A stretch of DNA of 64,000 nt from CAZYYO01 sp964650965 (GCA_964650965.1 CAZYYO010000004.1:7270-71269), one strand, 5' to 3'; positions 29,558-39,275 are shown, counted from the stretch's first letter. Notes: generated by a model not told the origin, from the letters alone. Numbers and translations: made by a program.

Positions 29558-30253
29558 CTATTCCTCTTTCTGATCTGACTGACCATTTACGTAATTGGGT
29601 GCTCCATGTTCTAAAGTAATTCCACCCATCACAAGCCGATCCCATATTTTCTTATGTATCTTAACGGTATGCTCCTTTTCAAGAAGCTGCTCATAATAAT
29701 AACCATCCCAACTATAGGATGCGCTTTCAGCTCCATTCTCGTCAGCAAGCTGCTCCTGATACTTCTGGGCATAAGCAATCTTCTTAATGGTACCATGAAT
29801 CACTTCGTCCGATACTGGAATGGAGTCCTGCTGTTCGTCTAAAAGGTCCATCCAGAAATCAGTAATTGCATTTTCCACCTGCACTTCTTCCTGGTGAGTA
29901 AGCTCTAGCTTTTTCTCTCTTGCAAGTTGGTAGAATATTTCATCATGCACGGCCATTTTCATTACCGTATTCTTGGCATCTGCCTGAATGAACACACCAT
30001 TAACATGCAGATTCCAGTAATCTCTTGTATTATCTGGATTATAAATCATAGCCTGCTGTTCAATCTGCCCTTCCTCATATACAATGTAAAAGGCTAAATC
30101 CTGCAGCGTAAGCTCCCTTCCATCCACAGTAACTGCTGTCTCACCTAAATTCTCCTGATAATTCAGCGGCTGCCTGCTTTCATAGTGATAAAAGAATCCT
30201 AGGCCTACAAGAATGATTAATACTGCCAGAATTGCAATTTTTCGTATTTTCAT
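29558..30253 (-). CDS. Membrane-anchored SurA/PrsA-like protein without a PPIase domain
   Basis: 231 residues with one N-terminal anchor (about 5-23). The rest is helical and resembles the N-terminal chaperone region of SurA/PrsA-type foldases (TVDGRELTLQDLAFYIVY near 43). No parvulin motif is visible. Probably extracytoplasmic. It starts 3 bases after the yqeY stop and ends 8 bases before map, so it is in that operon. The family call is tentative. Confidence 0.6.
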   Translation of the reverse strand: MKIRKIAILAVLIILVGLGFFYHYESRQPLNYQENLGETAVTVDGRELTLQDLAFYIVYEEGQIEQQAMIYNPDNTRDYWNLHVNGVFIQADAKNTVMKMAVHDEIFYQLAREKKLELTHQEEVQVENAITDFWMDLLDEQQDSIPVSDEVIHGTIKKIAYAQKYQEQLADENGAESASYSWDGYYYEQLLEKEHTVKIHKKIWDRLVMGGITLEHGAPNYVNGQSDQKEE

Positions 30254-30256
30254 ACT

Positions 30257-30694
30257 TTACTTACTCAATTTTGCCACCATCTGGTTGATGACCTTTCCAT
30301 CTGCTTCGCCCTTTAACATGGGCATTACCGTTTTCATAATCTGTCCCTTATTTCCTGTAGCCAGCACTTCGCTGCAATTTTCCTTCAAGAACGCCTCAAC
30401 CTCTTCCTCTGACATTAGCTTGGGGGCATATTCTGAAATCACGTCATACCGAAGCTGGTACTCTGCCAGAAGATCTTCTCTTCCAGCTGGACAGGTATCT
30501 ATCTGTTCTTTTGCTGTTTTCTGTTCTTTTAAAATCACCCGGTCTACTAAGTCTGCTTTGATATCGTCTCTACAACCTTCGTCAATTGCCACCTTCTTTA
30601 CTGCAGAAACCAGGGAAGAAATTGCATCCTTTCTTGGTCTATCCTTCGCCTTCATTGCAAGAATCATGTCCTTTTGTAGCTGTTCCATTTCCAT
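30257..30694 (-). CDS. yqeY: GatB/YqeY domain protein
   Basis: 145 residues, the full length of the YqeY family, which shares a helical domain with the tail of the GatB amidotransferase subunit and is thought to bind tRNA. The C-terminal half (LKGEADGKVINQMVAKLSK) carries the family's 'GKADG..V...V...L' pattern. AAAGGAGG is seven bases before the ATG. First gene of a probable operon with the SurA-like gene, map and the glycosyltransferase. Confidence 0.9.
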   Translation of the reverse strand: MEMEQLQKDMILAMKAKDRPRKDAISSLVSAVKKVAIDEGCRDDIKADLVDRVILKEQKTAKEQIDTCPAGREDLLAEYQLRYDVISEYAPKLMSEEEVEAFLKENCSEVLATGNKGQIMKTVMPMLKGEADGKVINQMVAKLSK

Positions 30695-30725
30695 TGATTG
30701 TTCCTCCTTTAAACACGGGGATTTT

Positions 30726-31814
30726 TTATATCACCCGACGGATTGTAATAATTGTTTTGCAGTTAGCTGCTCGATTGTTGGTAATACCAGCTTTTGTACT
30801 TTGCGCCTCTACAATTTTACCACCACCAGCGTAAATTGCAACATGGCCACTATAGCAAATAATATCCCCAGGCTGCATATTACTGTAGCTCACCTCTTGT
30901 CCCACACTTCGGAAGTCTCCGGAAGTAAGTCTTCCAAAATTAATACCAAAGTGAGCATAGACGGAACAGATAAAACCAGAGCAATCTGCCCCGTTGGTTA
31001 ATGATGTACCGCCCCAGACATAAGGATTTCCCACAAATTGATTGGCATATGCTACCACCTCTGACCCACTAACATTGGTAGTATGGCCTGGATTTAAATT
31101 GCCATTTACATTACTGCTAGAGCTGCTTCCTGTATTTCCAGTGGTGCTACTTGCTGCCTGCTGAGCTGCTAACTGAGCCGCAGCCTGCTGCGCTGCCAGC
31201 TGTCTTGCTTTCTCTAGCTGTGCATCAAAATCTGCCATCTGTGTCTTCTTGCTGGCAATCATACTATTTAAAGAAGCCTTCTGACTTGCCAACTGGTTTT
31301 CACTTGCCTTTAAATCGCTCATTTCTCCACTGAGAGACTGCTTTAAATCCTCTAGTGCCCGTTGTGCATTCTCGTATGTATCCAGTACATTTCTATCATA
31401 AGCATAGACCTGATTCACATACTCTAACCGATTTAGGAAATCCGTAATGCTTCCAGACTCCAGTAAAATAGTAAAAAGATCCTGATCATTATTCTCATAC
31501 AGATACTGAATACGAACCTTCATAGACGCATATTGAGCATCAATCTGCGCCTGGGCATCTGCTATATTTTGGTTTGTCTCATCAATCTCTGCCTGCTTAC
31601 TGCTAATATCAGATTCCAGGCTATCTATCTCTGTCAGAATACCTACCAGTTCAGAGTCTAAATCATTGATTTCCTCCTGCAGCTTTTTCTGGTCCTCCTT
31701 AATCTGGGACACAGACTTGGCAGCCTGGGAATTCATTGTCTGTCCAAATACTGCGGTCAGCACAAGAGCAAGCGCTGTAACTCGTCGGATTTTGGTTTTT
31801 AATCTTATATTCAT
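30726..31814 (-). CDS. NlpC/P60 peptidoglycan endopeptidase with coiled-coil N-terminus (PcsB-like)
   Basis: 362 residues. A signal peptide (about 1-33, ending NSQAA) is followed by a long coiled coil (about 35-200) as in PcsB/CwlO hydrolases, an Ala/Gln then Ser/Asn linker, and a C-terminal NlpC/P60 domain. The catalytic cysteine is in GADCSGF and the histidine in SGHVAIY. It probably cleaves D-Glu/meso-DAP stem peptides during division. ATG 31814 has GAGGAG 10 bases upstream; an upstream TTG would be inside that site. Confidence 0.9.
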   Translation of the reverse strand: MNIRLKTKIRRVTALALVLTAVFGQTMNSQAAKSVSQIKEDQKKLQEEINDLDSELVGILTEIDSLESDISSKQAEIDETNQNIADAQAQIDAQYASMKVRIQYLYENNDQDLFTILLESGSITDFLNRLEYVNQVYAYDRNVLDTYENAQRALEDLKQSLSGEMSDLKASENQLASQKASLNSMIASKKTQMADFDAQLEKARQLAAQQAAAQLAAQQAASSTTGNTGSSSSSNVNGNLNPGHTTNVSGSEVVAYANQFVGNPYVWGGTSLTNGADCSGFICSVYAHFGINFGRLTSGDFRSVGQEVSYSNMQPGDIICYSGHVAIYAGGGKIVEAQSTKAGITNNRAANCKTIITIRRVI

Positions 31815-31892
31815 AGGTATATTTCTCCTCAATACGCAATCTTGTTAGTTATATATAATAATAGGTAAAAAACCTTCAGAATGCAACCTAAA

Positions 31893-31927
31893 AAATCTTC
31901 CAATTAGAGTTTCTAACTGGAAGATTT
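31893..31927 (-). terminator. Terminator after the SPOCS/LysM gene
   Basis: AAATCTTCCA(G/A)TTAG arms around a 5-base loop, followed on the minus strand by TTTTTT. Lies 12 bases after the stop at 31939. Confidence 0.85.
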
Positions 31928-31938
31928 TGGTCTGGATT

Positions 31939-33495
31939 CTATCCTGCTACCCTCTTAACAATTAATAGCTTCTGTCCAGGGCGCAGCACTTCTTCTGTAA
32001 GCTGGTTAATTTCCATCAAATCAGCAACGGTTGTATTATATTCTCTGGCAATCTGCCACAGTGTATCCTCCCGTCCCACCAGATACCCTGTCATTCCAGG
32101 ACGTTTCTGCAGCTGTTCCTCGTTGGATTCCTCCAGCTGTATTTCCTCAATCACTGGTGTCTCTTCTTGGGAAAACACCATAAGATTCAGTTGTATTTCC
32201 CCCTTTACAGAAGCTGTCTGTGGATCCTCTAGGGATACTCTCAGCTGCTCCACACTACTCTCCAGACTGATCCTATCCTGTGAATGAATTGGTCCCGTCT
32301 CCAATCGAGCTTCGATTGGAAAGCTTTTTTTAGCCGATGACAACGGTATTACGTCATCTGATGTTAAATACAGCACCTCTACCAATAATCTTCCTGTCAC
32401 TTGCAGGGCATCCTCCAACAGCTGTGTATCATCAATAGACACCGTTCCTTCCGCCCCACACAAATAGATTGCCGGCTCTAATTCATCCAACGGAAGCTCC
32501 CCTGCCACTTTGATTCTTGCATCATTCTTCTGAAGCAGCTGTTGGAGATAAATGTTTTTCCTCTGAATGTGAATCTCTTTGTCCAACGCATAAAGATCCT
32601 CAATCATATTTATCCGCTCTTCCTTCCAGATAGAAAGTTCTATTTCCATATAAATGTCTAAGGCAACATTTCGCGATTCTCCGTCATCATCCTCCCTCAA
32701 TTCCATTTGGGTATTGAGATTGATGATTCTAGTCTGATAATGTTCTCCATTCTTGCCCATAGAGCACTCCATGCTTCCTTGCACTGGGATGGTTATCTCC
32801 ATCCATTCAAATGGTGTTTCCTCTGTTGATTTATATAGTATGCAGACATCTGCATCTGCTGACACCTGCATTTCATGTTCCTGCAGATTTGTATGAATCC
32901 CCTGTATGCTGGCAGTACTCCACAACAGTTCTGTTGCATTGGGTTTATCCTGAGGAAGCATAAATTCTTGTCGAATCCGTACAATATCTTTTTTATTTTC
33001 TATCAACTGCAATGCTTCCCGCTCACTACGCAAAATCTGGTATTGTTCCTCATTTTCTAAATGAACCGGGATCTGTTCATCTGTCATTTGATAGGCTAAT
33101 GCATGAAAATCAACAATTGCTCTAATATTGATTTTTCTGGAATTAATCACTGTAATATTCATATCATTTACCTTAGCGGTTACCTCTACCGGATCTAATT
33201 CCTCTATCTGATCCATATTGATTTTCTCCCGCATGGGTATCTCTCCGGTAAGGCTGCTAATGCTACTGCTTCCTGACTCTCCCAGATACAAAATCTGAAA
33301 CTGAAGCCGTCCAGTAATAAAAATACACTGATTGCTGACGCGTACCTCATCCGTTATTATTTTCCCCTGGTATTTTATAATTTTCATAATATCAGGTTTA
33401 TAATCCGCCAGGTTATAATCATCATCCAGGTTCGACTGATAATAGGTTCGGGCCTTTATTTCATTTTTATGTATATAACGTTTTTCTAATTCCAC
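31939..33495 (-). CDS. SPOCS (DUF3794) and LysM domain protein
   Basis: 518 residues. Two or more SPOCS/DUF3794 beta-rich units make up most of it (about 30-450), and one LysM domain closes the protein (YLVGREDTLWQIAREYNTTV near 465, ending RPGQKLLIVKRV). SPOCS proteins are linked to spore coat or cortex assembly in Clostridia, and LysM binds peptidoglycan. No signal peptide, which fits assembly on the forespore from the mother cell. Start is GTG 33495 with AAGGGG about eight bases upstream. Veg is encoded 73 bases upstream. Confidence 0.87.
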   Translation of the reverse strand: MELEKRYIHKNEIKARTYYQSNLDDDYNLADYKPDIMKIIKYQGKIITDEVRVSNQCIFITGRLQFQILYLGESGSSSISSLTGEIPMREKINMDQIEELDPVEVTAKVNDMNITVINSRKINIRAIVDFHALAYQMTDEQIPVHLENEEQYQILRSEREALQLIENKKDIVRIRQEFMLPQDKPNATELLWSTASIQGIHTNLQEHEMQVSADADVCILYKSTEETPFEWMEITIPVQGSMECSMGKNGEHYQTRIINLNTQMELREDDDGESRNVALDIYMEIELSIWKEERINMIEDLYALDKEIHIQRKNIYLQQLLQKNDARIKVAGELPLDELEPAIYLCGAEGTVSIDDTQLLEDALQVTGRLLVEVLYLTSDDVIPLSSAKKSFPIEARLETGPIHSQDRISLESSVEQLRVSLEDPQTASVKGEIQLNLMVFSQEETPVIEEIQLEESNEEQLQKRPGMTGYLVGREDTLWQIAREYNTTVADLMEINQLTEEVLRPGQKLLIVKRVAG

Positions 33496-33568
33496 TAAAA
33501 AATCCCCTTGGCTTGCTTTTCATAATATCTTATTCCAAACCTGGGGACTTTATTCTTACTCTATTCAA

Positions 33569-33811
33569 TTAACATAACTTCATTCGGATTTCTTTCGTAA
33601 TAATGTCAGTATAGCTAAAAGATAACAACTGTGCTGGCTTATCTTCTTCCTTATCCTCTACTAATATGGTAAATACACTTGGATAGGCTTCCTGTATAAT
33701 TCCCTCCTGCACATCTACTTTATTACGACCTCTGTCAAGCTGAATCACGACCTTGCTTCCGCACTGCTGTTGTACTGACGCACGAACTTTATCGAAATCT
33801 GAGTGTTCCAT
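33569..33811 (-). CDS. veg: Veg family protein
   Basis: 80 residues, the family's length. Core GSKVVIQLDRGRNKVDVQEG and the 'YPSVFTI' segment are diagnostic. In Bacillus Veg affects biofilm gene expression and its gene has one of the strongest vegetative promoters; here too the promoter is close to consensus. The start is ATG 33811 with TAGGAGGT upstream; a longer frame to 33874 would run through the promoter. Confidence 0.92.
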   Translation of the reverse strand: MEHSDFDKVRASVQQQCGSKVVIQLDRGRNKVDVQEGIIQEAYPSVFTILVEDKEEDKPAQLLSFSYTDIITKEIRMKLC

Positions 33812-33864
33812 TATTCTATTACCTCCTACTGCTCGTTCTAGTTGCTCTAGAACTTGTCTTTGGT

Positions 33865-33893
33865 AGTATAGCACTTTATGTGTATTTTGTCAA
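33865..33893 (-). promoter_or_regulatory. Strong promoter of veg
   Basis: Minus strand TTGACA (33893-33888) and TATACT (33870-33865), spacer 17. A short palindrome GTTCTAG/CTAGAAC lies in the leader (about 33834-33853). Confidence 0.85.
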
Positions 33894-33936
33894 AAAATCC
33901 AGGGATATTTTTGTATAAAAATACATACTGTCAGCT

Positions 33937-34347
33937 TTATTGAAACACTACATTTTTATCCAGACTTTCTGTTTTCACCACAATTACAGGATATGTTTCC
34001 TTCTCTTTCACCTGCTGACCTTCCCTTGGTCCCTGTAAAATGGTAGAAAATACCATGTGATCCTGGGTAAGATAAAACTCCTTTACCTGGATGCTATACC
34101 CACTAGTGGCCTGTGCGCCATATCCCTTAATAACGTATAAATATTCCTCTGTTTCGTAGGTAAACTGCATATTTTCTTTTTTCTTTTCCTTGATAACCTC
34201 CTGAACCTCCTGGGGAAGCTGCTCTATGGTTGCGACTGTATACTCTATGTCCCGTAGCTTTTCTTCCTGGTCCACACTACATGCCGTCACAAGAAACAGA
34301 CACAACAGAACAAGAGGTACAAATGTTTTCTTCATCTGACATTTCAC
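33937..34347 (-). CDS. Small lipoprotein with PrcB-like C-terminal domain
   Basis: 136 residues. The signal peptide ends in lipobox LVTAC (cysteine near 23), so it is surface-anchored. The C-terminal half (GYGAQATSGYSIQVKEF) has the glycine/serine pattern of the PrcB C-terminal domain, a protease-complex-associated fold. Function unknown. Either ATG 34347 or 34335 could be the start; neither has a strong ribosome site. It stands between veg and the divergent plsC. Confidence 0.75.
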   Translation of the reverse strand: MKCQMKKTFVPLVLLCLFLVTACSVDQEEKLRDIEYTVATIEQLPQEVQEVIKEKKKENMQFTYETEEYLYVIKGYGAQATSGYSIQVKEFYLTQDHMVFSTILQGPREGQQVKEKETYPVIVVKTESLDKNVVFQ

Positions 34348-34442
34348 CGTCCATTCTATTTCTACTATCCTATTCTTCTACAATTTGTCCTTATGCATCT
34401 GATTGCTTTCTCATAGAATTCTATGGCTCTTTGTAATAATAG

Positions 34443-34472
34443 TTGAATTTTATATAGTAAAAAGCTTATAAT
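34443..34472 (+). promoter_or_regulatory. Promoter of plsC
   Basis: TTGAAT at 34443-34448 and TATAAT at 34467-34472, spacer 18, with a leader of about 28 bases before ATG 34507. Confidence 0.65.
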
Positions 34473-34506
34473 TAAAACAAGAAAGAACCATCAGAAGGAG
34501 GCTCTT

Positions 34507-35259
34507 ATGTTTCGTGCATTAGGCAGTTTATTATTTGCAATATTATTTCTTATTCTGGGAATACCCGTTTTGGGAATAGAATGGATCATCGGAAAATTTA
34601 ACAAAAAAGCAGAAGATTATTCTTCCCTACGCATCGTGCAGTGGGCTCTTAACGTGATTCTTACCATCTGTGGCACGGATGTCACCGTGATTGGGGAAGA
34701 AAATATTCCCAAAGACCAGGCTGTATTATATATTGGCAATCATCGCAGTTATTTTGATATTATTCTCACTTATGTAAGATGCGCTAGGCCAACGGGCTAT
34801 ATTTCCAAAAAGGAAATGGGCAAGATTCCCGTATTAGGAATCTGGATGGATCGTCTGTATTGTCTTCTTCTAGACCGGGAAAATCCGCGGGAAGGAATGA
34901 AAACCATTCTGACCGCTATGGACTATATTAAGCGTGGCGTTTCCATTTGTATTTTTCCAGAGGGAACCAGAAATACCAGCAAAACAGAGAAGCTCCTTCC
35001 TTTTAAAGCAGGAAGCTTTAAGATTGCCACCAAAACAGACTGTCCAATTATTCCAATTGCATTAACCAACACCTCTGATATTTTAGAGGATCATTTTCCC
35101 CGGGTGAAGAAGACATCTGTCATCATCACATACGGAAAGCCCATTATACCTAGCCAGCTCTCTACGGAAGATAAAAAACACATTTGGGATTATACTCAAA
35201 AAGTCATTTCAGAGATGCTCGACGAAAACCAATTGATTTTTGATGATATTCAAAAATAA
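34507..35259 (+). CDS. plsC: 1-acyl-sn-glycerol-3-phosphate acyltransferase (PlsC family)
   Basis: 250 residues. One or two hydrophobic segments at the N-terminus (about 5-25), then the acyltransferase motifs NHRSYFD (HX4D, near 80) and FPEGTRN (near 153). Makes phosphatidic acid from lysophosphatidic acid at the membrane. AGAAGGAGG lies just before the ATG. The next gene on the same strand starts 35 bases later. Confidence 0.93.
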   Translation: MFRALGSLLFAILFLILGIPVLGIEWIIGKFNKKAEDYSSLRIVQWALNVILTICGTDVTVIGEENIPKDQAVLYIGNHRSYFDIILTYVRCARPTGYISKKEMGKIPVLGIWMDRLYCLLLDRENPREGMKTILTAMDYIKRGVSICIFPEGTRNTSKTEKLLPFKAGSFKIATKTDCPIIPIALTNTSDILEDHFPRVKKTSVIITYGKPIIPSQLSTEDKKHIWDYTQKVISEMLDENQLIFDDIQK

Positions 35260-35293
35260 AATTACTGATGTGTTTCTAAAGGAGGTACGTATT

Positions 35294-35707
35294 ATGATTA
35301 AGAACAAAGCTGTAAGAGATGAAGTGGTGAAGGCCGCTGCTAAAACAGAAGCTGCAACTGCTGCTGCAAAAAAAGAGGCCGTAAAGGCTGTGGCAAAAGC
35401 TAAGGAAGAAACAACAAAAATCACGAAAGCTGCAGAAGAAAAAGCTGATAGTGCAAAGGCTGCTGCAAAAACAGTGAAAAAGGTTGTAAAAAAGAAAGCT
35501 GCTGGCCCTAAGACAGAGATTTATCTTCAGTTTGCCGATCGGGAATATACCAACGAATCCGTTATTAAAATGGTAAAAGAAGTATGGACCAAACAGATGA
35601 AAAAGAAGATTGGAGATATGAAGACACTTCAGGTATATGTAAAGCCCGAAGAGTTCGCAGCTTATTATGTTATCAATGGAGATGTTGTTGGACGTGTAGA
35701 GCTGTAA
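35294..35707 (+). CDS. Ala/Lys-rich protein, DUF6465 type
   Basis: 137 residues in two parts. Residues 1-70 are an Ala/Lys/Glu-rich helix (low complexity, likely coiled), and 72-137 are a compact domain (TEIYLQFADREYTNESVIKM ... VYVKPEEFAAYYVINGD). The latter matches the DUF6465 proteins of Lachnospiraceae, of unknown role; a basic, nucleic-acid-associated protein is conceivable. ATG 35294 has AAAGGAGG upstream. Ends at a strong terminator. Confidence 0.85.
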   Translation: MIKNKAVRDEVVKAAAKTEAATAAAKKEAVKAVAKAKEETTKITKAAEEKADSAKAAAKTVKKVVKKKAAGPKTEIYLQFADREYTNESVIKMVKEVWTKQMKKKIGDMKTLQVYVKPEEFAAYYVINGDVVGRVEL

Positions 35708-35734
35708 GTAGTTTCATAAAACCTACAAATAGAA

Positions 35735-35781
35735 GCAAGCGCTGATAGATGGTATGAAAATCTATCAGCGCTTGCTTTTGT
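35735..35781. terminator. Bidirectional terminator between the DUF6465 gene and murF
   Basis: Perfect 16-bp stem GCAAGCGCTGATAGAT/ATCTATCAGCGCTTGC, 9-base loop, then TTTTG on the plus strand. It ends right at the murF stop. Confidence 0.9.
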
Positions 35782-35782
35782 T

Positions 35783-37162
35783 TTACTGGTAATGATGTTG
35801 CTGAAGCTGGTCTACAATCTGGGGAAACTCCATAAAGTGAGATGCTTTCACCAAAATCGTGTCGTTTTTTTTGGTATTGGCCAATAATTCAGGCAGCATT
35901 GCCTCTCTGGTTTCAAAGGTATAGGTCTGACAATCTACCTGATGTTCCTGTACGTAATCTGCTATCTTTCTTGCCAAAGGTCCTGCGGTGTAAAGCACCT
36001 GTATGTGATTGTTCTGGATTGCTTCTCCCAGCTGATAATGAAGCGCTTCTTCGTCCTCGCCTAGTTCTCCCATATCACCCAAAACCGCCACAGTCCTTCC
36101 TGCTGCATGTCCCAGCACCTCCAGGGATGCCCGCATAGATACTGGATTGGCGTTGTAGCAATCATCAATAATGGTAATATCATTTTGATGGATAAAATTA
36201 GTTCTTCCCGATATGGTTGCTGCTGTTTCTATTCCTCTGGCTATCTCTGGCAGGGTCAGTCCTAATTGTAAACCTGCTTCCACGGCCGCTAATGCATTGT
36301 ATACATTGTGGCTTCCCGGTATGGGGATTGTTGCCTGAAATTTTCCCAGGGATGTTACAAAGCATGCACTCATACCTTCCAAGCCCAGATTTTGAATATC
36401 TGTAGCTGCCACCTCCTGACCATGGCAACCATAGCGCAGGATTTTTGCACCATTGGCACTTTGAATCGTAGACAGCTTATCATCATCTCCATTTATGATA
36501 ACGCAGGCTCCCGGCGCCAGATGTTCAAGCACTTCTGTCTTTGCTCTTAGCACGCCATCTCGATCTATTAGATTCTCCAGATGGCAGATTCCTATATTGG
36601 TCATAATAACCATATCTGGACGGGCGATTTCCCCCAGCCGATGCATTTCTTCAAAATCTGAAATTCCCATTTCTATTACTGCCACTTGATGCTCTTCTCT
36701 TATTTCGCACAGAGTAAGGGGCATTCCGATTTCATTGTTTAAATTACCCTGGGTCTTTAACACCCGGTATTTTTGTTCCAATACATTACTTACCATCTCC
36801 TTGGTACTGGTTTTTCCAACACTTCCAATAATTCCAATCACCGGAATGGTAAGCTGTCTTCGATAGAAGGACGCTAAATCCTTTAGTGCCTGTTGGGTAT
36901 CCTTTACCAGGATATAGGGTATGTCTTGTTGCTGTATTTTCTGTTGGGACAAGGTTAGCGCGGCACCAGCGGCAAATGCTGCCGGTATAAATTGATGACC
37001 ATCCACCTTCTGTCCCACAATGGGAATAAATAGGTTTCCCGGTTGCACCTTTCGATTATCTATGACCACTCCCGTAATTTCCTGCATGGCCTTCTTTTCA
37101 TCTGCACAAAACAACTGCCCACCGGTTGCGTGGGCAATATTTTCAAAGCTCATATTTTTCAT
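35783..37162 (-). CDS. murF: UDP-MurNAc-tripeptide--D-Ala-D-Ala ligase MurF
   Basis: 459 residues. Adds the D-Ala-D-Ala dipeptide to the UDP-MurNAc tripeptide in the cytoplasm. The ATP loop GSVGKTSTKEMV is near 107, followed by NEIG and the central-domain motif YNANPVSM near 335. ATG 37162 has AGGAG 10 bases upstream; the frame could extend to 37234, but this would overlap ddl. The gene follows ddl, so dipeptide synthesis and ligation are coupled in one unit. Confidence 0.95.
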   Translation of the reverse strand: MKNMSFENIAHATGGQLFCADEKKAMQEITGVVIDNRKVQPGNLFIPIVGQKVDGHQFIPAAFAAGAALTLSQQKIQQQDIPYILVKDTQQALKDLASFYRRQLTIPVIGIIGSVGKTSTKEMVSNVLEQKYRVLKTQGNLNNEIGMPLTLCEIREEHQVAVIEMGISDFEEMHRLGEIARPDMVIMTNIGICHLENLIDRDGVLRAKTEVLEHLAPGACVIINGDDDKLSTIQSANGAKILRYGCHGQEVAATDIQNLGLEGMSACFVTSLGKFQATIPIPGSHNVYNALAAVEAGLQLGLTLPEIARGIETAATISGRTNFIHQNDITIIDDCYNANPVSMRASLEVLGHAAGRTVAVLGDMGELGEDEEALHYQLGEAIQNNHIQVLYTAGPLARKIADYVQEHQVDCQTYTFETREAMLPELLANTKKNDTILVKASHFMEFPQIVDQLQQHHYQ

Positions 37163-37179
37163 AGCATATTTTCTCCTGA

Positions 37180-38244
37180 TTACTTTGTGTCCTGTTTGTA
37201 TTTTGCAAGAGAAATTCGAATAATTTCTTCGCACAATTCTTCATAGGATATTCCCACCACCTGAGCTTCCTGTGGAAGTAGGCTTGTTGGAGTCATTCCA
37301 GGTAATGTGTTGGCTTCCAGACAATACATCTGATCCTTCTCGTCTAATAAGAAATCCATTCTGGAATAGGTCTCAAGGCCTAATGCTTCTGTCACCTGCT
37401 GAGCATATTCCTGCATTTTTTCACTAATAGACGCATCTAACTGGGCTGGACAGGTTTCCACTGCACTTCCTGCCTTATACTTATTCTTATAATCATAGAA
37501 ACCAACCTTGGGGGCAATCTCAATAACCGGCAGTGCTTTTCCACTTAAGACACCAACCGAAAATTCCCTCCCTTTGATATAATCTTCTACCACTACCTGG
37601 TCTTCCCATACAAATGCATCTTCTAATGCCTTTTGGTAATCCCCTTCATTTTCCACAATGGAGACACCGATGGAGGAGCCTCCGCATGCCGGTTTTACTA
37701 CACATGGAAAACAGGGCTTTTTATCACCATCTACCGGTAACCCTTCCACTTTGCTTAGCGTGAAGCCACCTGGACATGGTATCCCGTATCCCTTCAGAAA
37801 TTGTTTGGCTATTCCCTTATCCATTGCAAGGGCACTGCTTAGATATCCATTTCCCGTATATTTTATGCCAAACAGGTCAAAGGCCGCCTGTACCTTACCA
37901 TTTTCTCCGTTTTCTCCATGAAGTGCCATAAAAACAATATCAGCCTTCTGACACAGAGCAATTACATTTGGTCCAAAAAAGCAATCACTTTGATCTGCCC
38001 TCTGGGCTTTTACCTGAGCCAAATCCGGTGCCGTAGCTGGGATATCTCGAACCTGTACGCTAATTTCATCCGCTCGGTCAAACATATCATCTACAGCAAC
38101 TTCCTTATCACCATATCCCATGAACACATCCAGCAAAATTACCTTGTGTCCCCTATTTCTTAGAGCATGAGCCACCATATCTCCAGACTTAAATGATACA
38201 TCTCTCTCTGTACTCAATCCTCCGGCTAATACTACGATATTCAT
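37180..38244 (-). CDS. ddl: D-alanine--D-alanine ligase
   Basis: 354 residues. ATP-grasp enzyme that joins two D-alanines for peptidoglycan. N-terminal loop LAGGLSTERDVS, the PACGGSSIGVS ATP loop near 165 and the metal-binding EANTLPGMTPTSLLP near 315 are present. ATG 38244 has AAGGAG seven bases before it; upstream in-frame sequence to 38529 is not protein-like and overlaps the regulator gene. Ends 17 bases before the murF start. Confidence 0.95.
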   Translation of the reverse strand: MNIVVLAGGLSTERDVSFKSGDMVAHALRNRGHKVILLDVFMGYGDKEVAVDDMFDRADEISVQVRDIPATAPDLAQVKAQRADQSDCFFGPNVIALCQKADIVFMALHGENGENGKVQAAFDLFGIKYTGNGYLSSALAMDKGIAKQFLKGYGIPCPGGFTLSKVEGLPVDGDKKPCFPCVVKPACGGSSIGVSIVENEGDYQKALEDAFVWEDQVVVEDYIKGREFSVGVLSGKALPVIEIAPKVGFYDYKNKYKAGSAVETCPAQLDASISEKMQEYAQQVTEALGLETYSRMDFLLDEKDQMYCLEANTLPGMTPTSLLPQEAQVVGISYEELCEEIIRISLAKYKQDTK

Positions 38245-38351
38245 ATCCAATCTCCTTATTACAATGCTTTTGCAGGAAAAATCACCTACGCTTTTTTTAT
38301 GTAATATAGTATACCATTTTTTCGAAAAGTAACAAGGTACATGGATAGGTT

Positions 38352-39275
38352 TCATATAATTCGATTGGCTTCTCCCCAGTGAAGATAATCCTCCTGGTCC
38401 CAGCTTACTTCTTGATTTCCATGCATAATTTGATATAAATTCTTGGCGGCAAACATATCTTGGAAAAAAGCATCCATATCGCCCCGCTCTTTTGACACCA
38501 TGGATCTGGTATGTAACAGGTGAAGACAAATATTCCAGTTTCCCGCCCTTCCAATATGAGCTATTCCTTTATTACAATAATACAATGCCTCATCAAACAT
38601 TTTTAAATGTCTGGCACATACCGCGATATTACCGCAGATGCCTGCCTTTTGCTTATAGAAATTCTCCTGAGACAATGTATTTGTATGATTCTGACAAATC
38701 TGATAGAGCTGAAGAAAAATGGCCATCGCTTCCTGATATCTTTCCTCCGCCAAATAAGAAATCCCAATATTATTTAATAACAATGTTTCAATCTGGTTCA
38801 ATCGCATATCCATAGATGTATGAATTCCATCAAAATCTGGATGGGTCATTTGAAACAACGAAATCAGTTCCCTTGTCTGTGTCCCAACGTGTGCCCCACT
38901 AATCTGATACCACAGGATCTGGACCATCTGGCAAAATTGATGTTCCCAGATATGATTGGAATCTTTGATTTGTTCCAGAATCCATAGTTTCTCTTCCACC
39001 TGAGCCTCCTGCTGAAATTCCATTGCTGCAAGGAGCTCCTTTTGTAATTTTTTTACCTGCATTTCCCGTTCATTTGCAAATGAAAAATAAGAAAAACCAG
39101 GTTCCCCCAAACGTTCCATAAGTAATTCAAAGGTGTGTCTGGATGGTACCTGGCTTCCATTTTCAATTTTTGACAGAGTGCTGACAGCACAGATTCCTTC
39201 TGCCAGTTTCTCCTGTGTGATTTTCTTCTCTTTGCGAATGCTACGTATCACATTCCCCATAGATTGTTTCTCCAT
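38352..39275 (-). CDS. XRE-family regulator with TPR-like C-terminus
   Basis: 307 residues. Helix-turn-helix at about 8-62 (IRKEKKITQEKLAEGICAVS; SKIENGSQVPS) followed by a helical repeat region with tyrosine/leucine spacing as in Rgg/PlcR-type quorum regulators. Such proteins usually bind a short peptide. No small secreted peptide gene is recognisable next to it. GGGAGG lies before the ATG. It is separated from ddl by 107 bases. Confidence 0.85.
   Translation of the reverse strand: MEKQSMGNVIRSIRKEKKITQEKLAEGICAVSTLSKIENGSQVPSRHTFELLMERLGEPGFSYFSFANEREMQVKKLQKELLAAMEFQQEAQVEEKLWILEQIKDSNHIWEHQFCQMVQILWYQISGAHVGTQTRELISLFQMTHPDFDGIHTSMDMRLNQIETLLLNNIGISYLAEERYQEAMAIFLQLYQICQNHTNTLSQENFYKQKAGICGNIAVCARHLKMFDEALYYCNKGIAHIGRAGNWNICLHLLHTRSMVSKERGDMDAFFQDMFAAKNLYQIMHGNQEVSWDQEDYLHWGEANRII

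Noticed and set aside
33812..33874. Longer N-terminus for Veg
   Set aside because: It would run through the -10 box and leader palindrome, and the family starts at the ATG at 33811.
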